From Saccharothrix espanaensis DSM 44229 (GTDB taxonomy: Bacteria; Actinomycetota; Actinomycetes; Mycobacteriales; Pseudonocardiaceae): DNA of 64,000 nt. Position 1 is the first letter of the stretch; every line of letters begins with the position of its first letter. Below the pieces are notes generated by a model. It had not been told where the DNA came from and made no database searches. It saw nothing but the letters and a program-made list of their open reading frames with translations. The position numbers and the translations under genes are program-made. The stretch lies in the NCBI RefSeq assembly GCF_000328705.1, contig NC_019673.1:4340001-4404000 (forward strand), written 5' to 3'. Shown piece by piece: positions 39,342-48,499 of this stretch.

Positions 39342-40850
39342 ATTAGCAGTCCGGACGTGAACCTCGCCTCGATCCTGGTGGCCTCGGCGGCCCGCTTCCC
39401 CGACCGCGCGGCCGTGAAGCTGGACGACGTCGTGCTCACCTACGCCGACCTCGACGCCGCGAGCGCCCGGACCGCGTCGCTGCTGCGCGAGGCGGGCGTG
39501 CAGTCTGGTGACCGGGTGGGGTTGCTGCTGCCGAACGTGCCGCACTTCGCGGTGCTCTACTACGGGATCCTGCGCGCCGGCGCGGTCGTGGTGCCGATGA
39601 ACCCGCTGCTCAAGTCGCGGGAGATCGAGTACCACCTGGCCGACTCCGGCGCGGCGCTGCTGCTCGGGTGGCACGAGTTCGCCGAGGAGGCGGCCAAGGG
39701 CGCGCGGGCGGCCGGCGCGCGGTTCGTGCCGGTCGAGGCCGCCGGGTTCGCCGAGGTCCTGGCCGGGGTGCCGCCGCTGCCGGGGGTCGAGCCGCGCGAG
39801 CCGTCGGACACGGCGGTCATCCTCTACACCTCCGGCACCACCGGCCGTCCCAAGGGCGCGGAGCTGACCCACGACAACCTCACCCGCAACACCGAGGTCA
39901 CCCGCACCACGCTGGTGCGGCTCAGCGAGCACGACGTGATCTTCGGCGGCCTGCCGCTGTTCCACTCGTTCGGCCAGGTCGTCGGCCTGAACTGCGCGAT
40001 CTCGGCGGGCGCGGGCCTGACCCTGCTGCCGCGCTTCGACCCGGCCAAGGCGGTGGAGATCATCCGCCGCGACCGGGTCACGGTGTTCGCGGGCGTGCCG
40101 ACGATGTACGGCGCGATGCTGACCGTGCCCGAGCGCGGCGGCTGCGAGTCGCTGAGGGTCTGCGTGTCGGGCGGCGCGGCCATGCCGGTCGAGGTGCTGC
40201 GGGCGTTCGAGGACGCGTTCGGCTGCACGCTGCTGGAGGGCTACGGCCTGTCCGAGACCTCCCCGGTGGCCTGCTTCAACCACCCCGACCGGCCGCGCAA
40301 GGCGGGCAGCATCGGCACGCCCGTCGCCGGCGTCGAGATGCGCGTGCTCGACCCGGCGGGCCGGGAGGTGCCCGACGGTGACACCGGCGAGATCGCGGTG
40401 CGCGGCCACAACGTGATGAAGGGCTACTGGCGCAACCCCGAGGCCACCGCCGAGGCGATCCCGGACGGCTGGCTGCGCACGGGTGACCTGGGCGTGCGCG
40501 ACGAGGACGGCTGCTTCCGGATCGTGGACCGCAAGAAGGACCTGATCATCCGGGGCGGGTTCAACGTCTACCCGCGCGAGATCGAGGAACTGCTCTACGA
40601 ACACCCCGCGGTGGCCGAGGTCGCCGTGGTCGGCGTCCCGCACCCGCTGCACGGCGAGGAGGTCGTCGCGGTGGTGGCATTGAAGGCCGGTTCGGACACC
40701 ACGCCCGAGGAGTTGCGCGAGTTCGCCAAGTCCCAGGTCGCGCCGTACAAGTACCCGCGCGCGGTGCAGATCGTGGACGCCCTGCCCAAGGGACCGACCG
40801 GCAAGATCCTCAAGCGCGAGATCACACCGACCGTCGACGTCCTGTCCTGA
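39342..40850 (+). CDS. Long-chain fatty acid-CoA ligase-type AMP-binding enzyme
   Basis: About 502 residues of the ANL superfamily. Motifs: P-loop A3 AVILYTSGTTGRPKGAELTH, A5 LLEGYGLSETSPV, A7 DGWLRTGDLGVRDEDG, A8 FRIVDRKKDLIIRGGFNVYP and the catalytic Lys in PKGPTGKILKREI. It activates a carboxylic (probably fatty) acid to acyl-CoA via an acyl-AMP. The start is unusual: the only canonical in-frame start is GTG 39357, 23 nt after the clear ribosome site GGAGGAG (39328-39334), whereas an in-frame ATT at 39342 lies 7 nt after it. I list the ATT start; the GTG start would give 497 residues. Expression is probably controlled by the divergent TetR. Confidence 0.85.
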   Translation: MSSPDVNLASILVASAARFPDRAAVKLDDVVLTYADLDAASARTASLLREAGVQSGDRVGLLLPNVPHFAVLYYGILRAGAVVVPMNPLLKSREIEYHLADSGAALLLGWHEFAEEAAKGARAAGARFVPVEAAGFAEVLAGVPPLPGVEPREPSDTAVILYTSGTTGRPKGAELTHDNLTRNTEVTRTTLVRLSEHDVIFGGLPLFHSFGQVVGLNCAISAGAGLTLLPRFDPAKAVEIIRRDRVTVFAGVPTMYGAMLTVPERGGCESLRVCVSGGAAMPVEVLRAFEDAFGCTLLEGYGLSETSPVACFNHPDRPRKAGSIGTPVAGVEMRVLDPAGREVPDGDTGEIAVRGHNVMKGYWRNPEATAEAIPDGWLRTGDLGVRDEDGCFRIVDRKKDLIIRGGFNVYPREIEELLYEHPAVAEVAVVGVPHPLHGEEVVAVVALKAGSDTTPEELREFAKSQVAPYKYPRAVQIVDALPKGPTGKILKREITPTVDVLS

Positions 40851-40981
40851 GCGCGGCGGTCGCTCAGCCCACGAGGCCACCCCGGACACCGGCAGCCCGC
40901 AGGAGAGCAGTTCCGCCCCGGGCGGTGTCGCACCGGCGAGCCGTCTCGGTAAGCGCACCCTGAAGGCCCGTGGCCGGCGGC

Positions 40982-43660
40982 TCAGCGCAGGGTCGGCACG
41001 TCCCCGTTGGCCACTCGGACCACCTCGACCCCGGTCAGCCCGGCGCGCCACCCCGCGACCAGCCGGCCCAGCTCGGCCACGTCCGGCGGGCGGCGGCCCA
41101 GCCCGATCGCGAACCGCACCGCGTCCCGGTCGCGCTCGAACGGCCGGGGCCACGCGTCCGCGTCCGCCACTCCCGCCGTCTCCAGCGCGGTGAGCAGCGC
41201 CCGCAGCCGGCCGCGCACCGGGCCGACCCGGTCGTGCGGGACCGTCACCACGGCCCACGCCGCGTGCACCCGGTGCAGGTCCGGCGGCGTCGCCAGGTCC
41301 GTGCCGCCGGCTTCGACGACCTCCCACGCCCGGTAGAGCTCGGCGGTCAGCAGGTCCCGGAATCCGGGCCCGACCTGCTCGGTGCACGAGCGCACCGGGG
41401 CGGCGGGCGTCATGATCGTGACGGGCGCCCCGGTGCGCTCGGGCACCGCGCCGAGACCGATCGGGTCCCGCCAGTCCCACGCGGCCCACGTCCCGAAGAA
41501 CTCCGCGAGCCCGCCGCCGTCGAACCCGTCACCGGCGTCGAGCACCGTCCGGGCCGCCAGCACCGCCCAGCCCACGCCCGGGACCCCGCCGAACGGCGCG
41601 GAGTCCAGCCCGCGCGCCCGCGCCCACCCCTTCACCTCCCGGGCCAGCCGCCGGAACCGGTCGACCCGGTCGCCCACGGCGGCGAGGACCGCCTCGGCGT
41701 CGCCGAGCGAACTCCACGCCGCCGGGTTGCCAGCCACCGCCACGGTCAGGTCGACCCCCAACCCGCCCACGTCCAGCCGCCACCCCGGCGACCGCGCTCC
41801 GACCACCGGTCGCAGCGCACTCGCCGCCGGCAGCGCCACCCGCACCCGCTCCGCCACAGCGTCCGCGGCGGAAGCGACGGTGATCAGGTCGAGGTCGCCG
41901 TCGGGCAGCGCGCAGCCCGTCCGCCGCGACCCGACCACGTGCACCTCGCCCAGCGCCGCCGCCAGCACGCCGGCGACCCGGTCGGCCACCGCGTCCAGCG
42001 ACGGGCCCGGCGGGTCGGCCTCCTCGGCGCACCAGCGGACCTCGCCGGTGCCCAGGGCGACCGCGAACCGGGGCCGCATCGGGCCGTCGCCGCGCCGGGA
42101 CAGCACCACCACCTCGTCCACCCGGTCGGTCCGCGCGCCGACCTGCTCGGCCGCCCGCCGCGAGCGGCCGACCGTAAGGTGCGGGGTGAAGCCGTCGCGC
42201 GTCGGGCAGCCCGGGAAGCGCTGGCGAACCGCGTCGTGCAGCGCGGTCCACGGGGCGGCACCCCCCGCGGCCGGGTCGAGCCACACGACGTCACGCTTGA
42301 ACTCCCGCACGCCGTCGATCCGCACCTGGAACGGCGGCAGCTCGGCGACCGCGTCGGCCAGCAGCGGCGCGGCCCGCTCGAAGTCCGACTCGGGCACGAA
42401 GCCGAACAGCAGCGTCACGTGCGCCGGCCAGCGGTCCGCGCACGGGTCGTGCTCCCGGCGCAGCCGCTCGACCTCCGCCCACGGCCCCGGCAGCCACACC
42501 ACGGCGGTGCGCGGTGTCGGCTCCACGTCGAGCACCCCGGCCGACGCCGGCGGGGCCAACGTCGCCAGCACCCCGAAGTGGTCCGAGGCGTAGCGCCCGT
42601 CCACCGGCCGGTCGCCCACCAGGTCCGCCACGGCGCAGCGCAGCCGCCCGCGCACCAGAACCCGGTCCAGCCGGGCCGCCCGCCCGGTCAGCGACGACAC
42701 CGCCGCCAGCGGGTTGACCACCGGGTCGAAGGTCGGCGGCTCGTCGGCGCGCGCCTCCAGCCACGCGTCGCGCAGCCCGAGCGCGGCGGCCGGCCGGCGG
42801 GTGCCGTCGTTGAAGTCGCCGACCAGCACCACGTCGCCGGCCACGCCGGCCAGCGCCTCGCCGATCCGGGCCAGCTGGGCCCGCCGCTTGCCCGCACCGT
42901 TCGCGGTGTGGTCGCTGGTCAGGTGGGTGGCGGCGACGACCAGCGGGCCGGCCTCGGTGGCCACGACGACCGCGGCCACCGCCTTGTGGGCGCTCAGCGG
43001 GAGCCGCCCGGCCGCCAGCACCGGCAGCCTGCTCAGCACCACCACTCCGGTGCGGTCCACGTCCGGCGCGGTCGGGTCGACGTCGAGCGCGTAGCCCGCC
43101 CGCACCCACGGCTGCGCCAGCAGCAGCGCCATCAGGTCGGGCTCGACCTCCTGGAGCGCGATCACGTCCGCGTCCGCCGCCGCGAGCCCGGCCAGCAGCA
43201 ACGGCCGCCGGCGCGCGGTGTCGACCAGTTCCCGGTCGTACCGGTCCCACAGGACGTTCCAGGTCAGCACCCGCACCGCCGCCGGGGACACGGCGCCACC
43301 CAGTTCGGCATCACCCAGTTCGGTGCCACCCGGCTCGGCGGGCACCCAGCCGCGCGCCGGGTCCCACGCGTGCGGCGTGCTCGCGGTGAACACCGACGGG
43401 TTGAGCAGGCGCGGCGCGCGCACCCGCCCCGCCGCCGATTCGCCGACCCGGTCCACCCCGGTCTCCCGGTCCCACACCGCTTCGCCGTCGGCCTCCACGA
43501 ACAGCACCCGGTGCCACGGCACGTCGCCGCCGGGCGTGAACGTGGGCAGCGGGACCCGCTTGGGCGGCAGCCCGCGCTGCTGGACGCCGAGCACGAACCG
43601 GGCCGGGTCCAGCCTCGGGTCCCAGCGGATCTGGTGGTAGACCTGCTCGCTGGTGCGCAT
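40982..43660 (-). CDS. RNA repair protein: DUF504 (MJ1316)-EEP nuclease-2H phosphoesterase-nucleotidyltransferase
   Basis: 892 residues with four domains. (1) DUF504/MJ1316 RNA-repair domain, residues 1-80 (YHQIRWDPRLDPARF, PWHRVLFVEADGEAVWDR). (2) Endonuclease/exonuclease/phosphatase domain, about 128-370 (VLTWNVLWDRYD with N135, VIALQEVEPD with E171, LVGDFND, YASDHFGV with D360-H361). (3) 2H (LigT-like) phosphoesterase with the two H-x-T motifs H414-V-T and H494-L-T. (4) Nucleotidyltransferase of the poly(A) polymerase/CCA type, with VGSRRTG and D589-L-D591. The set implies end-healing of cut RNA: removal of 2',3'-cyclic phosphate or nucleotides and possible re-addition. The start overlaps the ligase stop (TGATG). 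Actual substrates are not known. Confidence 0.85.
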   Translation of the reverse strand: MRTSEQVYHQIRWDPRLDPARFVLGVQQRGLPPKRVPLPTFTPGGDVPWHRVLFVEADGEAVWDRETGVDRVGESAAGRVRAPRLLNPSVFTASTPHAWDPARGWVPAEPGGTELGDAELGGAVSPAAVRVLTWNVLWDRYDRELVDTARRRPLLLAGLAAADADVIALQEVEPDLMALLLAQPWVRAGYALDVDPTAPDVDRTGVVVLSRLPVLAAGRLPLSAHKAVAAVVVATEAGPLVVAATHLTSDHTANGAGKRRAQLARIGEALAGVAGDVVLVGDFNDGTRRPAAALGLRDAWLEARADEPPTFDPVVNPLAAVSSLTGRAARLDRVLVRGRLRCAVADLVGDRPVDGRYASDHFGVLATLAPPASAGVLDVEPTPRTAVVWLPGPWAEVERLRREHDPCADRWPAHVTLLFGFVPESDFERAAPLLADAVAELPPFQVRIDGVREFKRDVVWLDPAAGGAAPWTALHDAVRQRFPGCPTRDGFTPHLTVGRSRRAAEQVGARTDRVDEVVVLSRRGDGPMRPRFAVALGTGEVRWCAEEADPPGPSLDAVADRVAGVLAAALGEVHVVGSRRTGCALPDGDLDLITVASAADAVAERVRVALPAASALRPVVGARSPGWRLDVGGLGVDLTVAVAGNPAAWSSLGDAEAVLAAVGDRVDRFRRLAREVKGWARARGLDSAPFGGVPGVGWAVLAARTVLDAGDGFDGGGLAEFFGTWAAWDWRDPIGLGAVPERTGAPVTIMTPAAPVRSCTEQVGPGFRDLLTAELYRAWEVVEAGGTDLATPPDLHRVHAAWAVVTVPHDRVGPVRGRLRALLTALETAGVADADAWPRPFERDRDAVRFAIGLGRRPPDVAELGRLVAGWRAGLTGVEVVRVANGDVPTLR

Positions 43661-45300
43661 CACGGCTCCTCGTCGGCGATCTCGCCGGCCGCGCCCACGT
43701 ACCAGGTGCGGTGGGCCTGCCACGGGTAGGGCGGGTCGAACCGGCGGGCCTGCGCGGCGAGCACCTGGCCCGGCACGGGGCACGCCCGCGACCCGTTGCG
43801 CCGCGCCGCTTCCTGCTCGCCGACCAGCAGCACGGCGTGCGTCAGCCACGCGTCGTGCCGGCGGGCGACCGCGTGCACGGCCACCCGCTGCCCGGCGGTG
43901 AGCGAGGTGGCGTCCCACACGACGGTCCGGTGCGCGCGCAGCGCGGCGCCCAGCCGGTCCAGGCCCTCCCGCAGCACGCGGGCGTTGTCCCGCTGGTCGG
44001 ACCGGTCGCCGGCGTCCTCGCGCAGGTCGTCCAGCGACACCCGGACGTCCACGTCGGGCAGCCCGGCGGCGAAGGTCGACTTGCCGCTGCCGGCGAACCC
44101 GCAGGTCTGGATCAGGGTCGGGAAGTCGCCGGACCGCCACCGCCAGGTCACCGCCTCCGCCTCGGCCACGTCGAGCACCCGCCCGGCGCGGATGCTCGCG
44201 TCGCGCGCCTCGGCCCGACGGCGGCCGTGCAGCGCGGCCCGCAGGCCGTCCCAGCGGCCGACCTCCTCGGCGTGCAGCGCCGACCACGCCACCTGCTCCC
44301 GCGCGTCGCGCTCGCCGGGCGGCAGCACCGCCGCCGACACCGCGTGCAGCACGGCCAGGTCGACCGCCGTGGACAGCCGCAGCAGGCCCCGGCGGCGCGC
44401 CTGGTCCGGGAACGGCTCGTGCGGCAGCCGGTGCAGGCCGACCAGGTCGCCGACCCGCCGGGCGACCCCGACGCCGACCGGGCCGGCCAGCGCCGACATC
44501 ACCGGTCCGCGCCGGTCGCCGTGCAGGGCCGCCGCCAGCACGCCCGCCAGCCGCGCGTCACCGGTCGCGCCGAGTTCGGCGGCGACCTGCTCGGCGGGCC
44601 CCGCGTCCCCGGCCACGCCGACGACCGCCATCAGGTCTGCGACGGCGAACGGCGCACCGGACCGGACGTCCCACAACACCGACGCCGGGGCCAGCCCGTT
44701 CGGCACGACCGGCGCGTTCATCCAGTGCGTGCTGGTCTGCACGTGCCGGGCGCGCACCCACTTCGCCACCCGCGACCCGAACTCGGCGCGGTCGAACCCG
44801 GCGACGGCCCGCACCACGAACCCCTCGCGCCGGTCGGTGTCGACCCGCAGCTTGCGCAACGCGCGCTCGTCGAAGACACCGCGCCACAACACCGGGGGAG
44901 TGGGCACGCCCACCCCGCGCAGGAACCGGACCGTGCCGTCCCAGTCGAGGCAGCGCTCGCCGTCCCAGACCGAGAAGCCGTAGAACCAGCTCTCCAGGTC
45001 CGAGTACGGCAGGGAGTGGCGCGCGTAGACGTTCTCACCGCAGATCCGCCGGCCGGGTGCGAGGTGCGGCGCGATCCGCCCTTGGAGCGCCTTGACCCAC
45101 GACCGCGACGGGTGGTGCGCCGAATCCAGCGACCGCGCGTGCAGGCCGTCGGCGTAGAACGTGGTGTTCTCGCCGTCGAGCTTCTCGGTGACCACGACCT
45201 CCCGGCCGCGCAGCCCGTCCAGCCCGGTGACCCGCACGTCGTCCGCCGACGCGCCCGGCGACCACGGGAGGTGCGGCGTGCGCGGGTAGTGCGTGCGCAT
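43660..45300 (-). CDS. RNA ligase with C-terminal P-loop kinase-like domain
   Basis: 546 residues. The N-terminal nucleotidyltransferase domain has ligase motif I VVTEKLDGENTTF (adenylated Lys40), motif III-like WFYGFSVWDG, motif IV REGFVVRAVAG and motif V RVAKWVRARH (Lys180). A helical middle part follows. The C-terminal P-loop domain (from about 395) has Walker A GFAGSGKST (Lys407) and VRVSLDDLRED, then DATSLTAGQR, as in polynucleotide 5'-kinases of the T4 Pnkp class. It would phosphorylate 5'-OH RNA ends and seal them. ATG 45300 is preceded by GGGGAGGGG. It is the first gene of a two-gene operon with the DUF504 repair protein, divergent from htpG. Confidence 0.85.
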   Translation of the reverse strand: MRTHYPRTPHLPWSPGASADDVRVTGLDGLRGREVVVTEKLDGENTTFYADGLHARSLDSAHHPSRSWVKALQGRIAPHLAPGRRICGENVYARHSLPYSDLESWFYGFSVWDGERCLDWDGTVRFLRGVGVPTPPVLWRGVFDERALRKLRVDTDRREGFVVRAVAGFDRAEFGSRVAKWVRARHVQTSTHWMNAPVVPNGLAPASVLWDVRSGAPFAVADLMAVVGVAGDAGPAEQVAAELGATGDARLAGVLAAALHGDRRGPVMSALAGPVGVGVARRVGDLVGLHRLPHEPFPDQARRRGLLRLSTAVDLAVLHAVSAAVLPPGERDAREQVAWSALHAEEVGRWDGLRAALHGRRRAEARDASIRAGRVLDVAEAEAVTWRWRSGDFPTLIQTCGFAGSGKSTFAAGLPDVDVRVSLDDLREDAGDRSDQRDNARVLREGLDRLGAALRAHRTVVWDATSLTAGQRVAVHAVARRHDAWLTHAVLLVGEQEAARRNGSRACPVPGQVLAAQARRFDPPYPWQAHRTWYVGAAGEIADEEP

Positions 45301-45449
45301 GGCGTTTCCCCTCCCCACGACCGGCCCGGTGGAATCGAGCTGAACCCTAGAGAGCACCGACACGCGTGATCGAACGGATTTCCGCGACACCGCGCCGCCG
45401 CCGGTCGTTACCATCGCTGGTCGACGGTGCACGGATCGAAAGGAAGAAC

Positions 45450-47321
45450 GTGGAAACGCTGGAGTTCCAGTCAGAGGCGCGTCAGCTGCTGCGGCTGATG
45501 ATCCACTCCATCTACTCGAACAAGGACACGTTCCTGCGCGAGTTGGTGTCGAACGCCTCGGACGCCCTGGACAAGCTCAGGCTGGAGACGTTCCGGGACA
45601 AGGACCTGGTCGCCGACACCTCGGACCTCCACGTGGCCATCGAGGTCGACCCCGCGCAGCGCACGCTCACCGTGCGCGACAACGGGATCGGCATGACCCG
45701 CGAGGACGTGGTCGGCCTGATCGGCACGATCGCCAAGTCCGGCACGGCCGAGTTCCTCCAGAAGCTCAAGGAGAGCCAGGACGCCGCCGCGTCCCAGGAC
45801 CTCATCGGCCAGTTCGGCATCGGCTTCTACTCGACGTTCATGGTCGCCGACAAGGTCACCCTGGTCACCAAGCACCCCCGCTCGGTGGAGGGCGTGCGCT
45901 GGGAGTCCACCGGCGAGGGCACCTACACCATCGAGGACGTCCCGGACGTGCCGCAGGGCACCTCGGTGACCCTGCACCTCAAGCCCGCCGACGCCGAGGA
46001 CCAGCTCGCCGACTACACCTCCACCGCGAAGATCACCGAGGTGGTCAAGCGGTACGCGGACTTCATCACCTGGCCCATCCGGCTCGCGGCGGCGGAGGAG
46101 GGCGGCGAGCCCACCACCGTCAACTCGCGCAAGGCGCTGTGGGCGCGGCCCGCCTCCGAGGTCACCGAGGAGGAGTACGCCGAGTTCTACCGGCACGTCA
46201 GCCACGACTGGAACGCGCCGCTGGAGACCATCCGGATGCAGGCGGAGGGCACCTTCGAGTACCAGGCGCTGCTGTTCCTGCCGTCGCAGGCCCCGTTCGA
46301 CCTGTTCATGCGCGAGCGCAAGCGCGGGGTCCAGCTCTACGTCAAGCGGGTCTTCATCATGGAGGACTGCGAAGAGCTGATGCCGGAGTACCTGCGCTTC
46401 GTCAAGGGCGTGGTGGACGCGCAGGACCTCTCGCTCAACGTCTCGCGCGAGATCCTCCAGCAGGACCGGCAGATCCAGCTGATGCGCCGGCGGCTGGTGA
46501 AGAAGGTGCTGTCCACCGTCAAGACGATGATGGCGGACAAGGCCGAGTCCTACCGGACGTTCTGGAAGGAGTTCGGCGCGGTCGTCAAGGAGGGCCTGGT
46601 CGCCGACACCGAGAACCGCGACGCCATCCTGGCCGTCTCGTCGTTCGCCTCGACCCACGACGACGAGGAGCCGACCACGCTCGCCGCGTACGTCGAGCGG
46701 ATGAAGGAAGACCAGCGGCACATCTACTACATGACCGGCGACTCGCGGACCGCGATCGAGCAGTCCCCGCACCTGGAGGCGTTGCGCGCCAAGGGCTTCG
46801 AGGTGCTGATCCTGACCGACCCGATCGACGAGATGTGGGTCGGCTCGGTGCCCGCCTTCGACGGGCGGGAGTTCCAGTCGGTCGCCAAGGGGCAGGTCGA
46901 CCTGGAGACCGAGGAGGAGAAGGAGCAGGCGAAGCAGCGCGAGCAGGACTTCGCCGGGCTGCTGGAGTGGCTCACCACCACGCTGGCGGAGCAGGTCAAG
47001 CAGGTGCGGCTGTCCTCGCGGCTGACCACCTCGCCCGCGTGCGTGGTCGGCGACACGCACGACCTGACCCCGCAGCTGGAGAAGATGTACCGGGCGATGG
47101 GGCAGGAGCTGCCGCACGTCAAGCGGATCCTGGAGCTCAACCCGGAGCACCCGCTGGTGACTGGGCTGCGCGCGGCGTTCGACGGCTCGCCGGACCACTC
47201 GGCGCTGGTCGGCACGGCCGAACTGCTGCTGGGCACGGCGGTGCTGGCCGAGGGCGGCGACCTGGCCGACCCGCCGCGCTTCGCCCGCCTGCTGGCCGAA
47301 CACCTCCAGCGCGCGCTGTGA
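45450..47321 (+). CDS. htpG: Molecular chaperone HtpG (Hsp90)
   Basis: 623 residues. The GHKL ATPase domain reads [18 protein letters not shown] residues ([17 protein letters not shown]), [48 protein letters not shown]. The middle domain has [40 protein letters not shown] and [12 protein letters not shown], followed by the C-terminal dimerisation domain. It is an ATP-dependent chaperone of full length. GTG 45450 ([14 protein letters not shown]) follows AGGAAG; the longer upstream frame is rejected. It ends at a strong bidirectional terminator. Confidence 0.97.
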
Positions 47322-47325
47322 CGCG

Positions 47326-47361
47326 CCGCCGTCGCCCCGGCCCGCGCCGGGGCGACGGCGG
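47326..47361. terminator. Strong bidirectional terminator
   Basis: Perfect 15-bp stem CCGCCGTCGCCCCGG (47326-47340) with its complement at 47347-47361 and a 6-nt loop, 4 bp after the htpG stop and 4 bp before the stop of the minus-strand argS relic. It serves both converging units. Confidence 0.85.
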
Positions 47362-47365
47362 TCCG

Positions 47366-47640
47366 CTACCTCCGCTCCGGCGCGGTGGTGCCGAGCAGCC
47401 CCAGGCCCGTGGCCCTGGGTGCGGGCGGTCAGCCGGCACAGCGCCACCCGGTTGCCGCGCACCGGCTCGTCGGGGTGAAGCACCGGGCACGACTCGAAGA
47501 ACGCGGTGAACGTTCGCGCCAGGTCGTAGAACGACTCCCGACGAGTCCTCGGGGGTGAGCAGCACGCCCAGCCGCGCGTAGAGGTCGCCGAACGCGCTCT
47601 CGGACTCGGTCACGACCTCCCGCCACGCGGTGACCGTCGT
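47366..47640 (-). pseudogene. Relic of an arginyl-tRNA synthetase gene (argS fragment)
   Basis: On the minus strand, AWREVVTESESAFGDLYARL-GVLLTPED is followed, one frame over, by ESFYDLARTFTAFFESCPVL-HPDEPVRGNRVALCRLTART, and in the third frame by GLGLLGTTAPERR then a stop. These are recognisable pieces of ArgS: the central region, the C-terminal anticodon-binding helix with its YDLARTFTAFFE.CPVL segment, and the extreme C-terminus. The middle of the gene is deleted and there are at least two frameshifts, so no enzyme can be made. The relic ends in the terminator shared with htpG. A functional argS must exist elsewhere. Confidence 0.6.
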
Positions 47641-47771
47641 CGCGGCGGCCCGGCCGTGGTGTCCGCGCGGGGTCCGGCGAGCGTGGCCGACGCCGGCGGC
47701 GGAACGGCGTCGTGCCCGTGCCCGGGAGGAGCGGGTCCGTCAGCAGGACGGCGGTGCGGTCTCGAACCAGG

Positions 47772-48092
47772 TCACTGCACGCAGGTCGCGCTCGCGGCCA
47801 CGGTCGCGCTGTAGAGGGACGTGCTCGGGTGCTCGACGAGCTTGACGATCGAGTACCGCCAGCCGACGCAGTCGACGCCGACGGCGACGACCGCGCCGCG
47901 CGCGTACGAGGCGGCGAGTTCGATCGCCGCGTCGCTGCCCCGCGCGGATGCGCTCGACGTGGCGGACCGGGGCACGGTGTAGTCGGCGGCGGTCGCCGGG
48001 TGAGCGGTCGCCGGGTCGGTCGTCGCCGAGGCGGGCGTCGCCGGCAGCAGCAAGGCCGTGGCGATGACGGCCGAGAGGAAGAGGGGTCTCAT
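47772..48092 (-). CDS. Small secreted protein of unknown function
   Basis: 106 residues with a standard signal peptide (MRPLFLSAVIATALLLPATPASA, cleavage after ASA). The mature part has two Cys (VGVDCVGWRYS and AASATCVQ at the C-terminus), perhaps one disulfide, and no recognised domain. The motif GVDCVGWRYSIVKLVEHPS looks like a small beta-rich secreted fold. The start ATG 48092 is 27 bp downstream of a 26-bp perfect palindrome. Flanked by the argS and luxR relics. Confidence 0.65.
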   Translation of the reverse strand: MRPLFLSAVIATALLLPATPASATTDPATAHPATAADYTVPRSATSSASARGSDAAIELAASYARGAVVAVGVDCVGWRYSIVKLVEHPSTSLYSATVAASATCVQ

Positions 48093-48118
48093 GACGGCGA
48101 TACTCGCAGTCCGGCACC

Positions 48119-48144
48119 TTGCCCGAAACGGCCGTTTCGGGCAA
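48119..48144. promoter_or_regulatory. 26-bp perfect palindrome
   Basis: A fully symmetrical palindrome with half-site TTGCCCGAAACGG, no spacer, placed 27 bp upstream of the small secreted protein gene and just downstream of the luxR relic. It could be an operator overlapping that gene's promoter or a terminator of the former luxR gene. The absence of a loop favours protein binding. Confidence 0.55.
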
Positions 48145-48229
48145 TGGGCCTGCTCCGCAGCCAGGACCCTTCGACGGCACCCGCACTCCGCCGTGCGCCG
48201 TCGTCGCGCTCGCCTTCGGGGCCGCGACG

Positions 48230-48490
48230 TCAGCCGACGTCCACTGTGGACAGAGCGCGCCGCGACCGGACGCCGAGCTTCGGCAACGACCGATACCGGT
48301 GGTGCTCGACCGCGCGCGGGCTGACGAACAGCTGCGTGGCGATCTGCGGGCTCGTGCCGCCCCCCGCCGGTCGGACGACCTGGAGCTTCTGCGGGGTGAG
48401 ACGGTCCCGCCGACGCGCCCGCGATCTCGGCGGCGAGCTCGCGTGGTTGCGCCCGGTTCGCCAGGGAATCACGCCCGTCAGCCCGGACGA
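48230..48490 (-). pseudogene. Relic of a LuxR-family regulator (C-terminal HTH only)
   Basis: Minus-strand fragment with DRLTPQKLQVVRPAGGGTSP and QIATQLFVSPRAVEHHRYR-SLPKLGVRSRRAL, clearly the GerE-type HTH of LuxR regulators, degraded at usually conserved positions (for example Pro for Leu and HHRYR for HHLYR). Upstream, the sequence LANRAQPRELAAEIAG in another frame is the usual linker before the HTH, showing a frameshift. The large N-terminal domain is missing; tauD begins immediately upstream. It is non-functional. Confidence 0.6.
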
Positions 48491-48499
48491 GGACACGAC

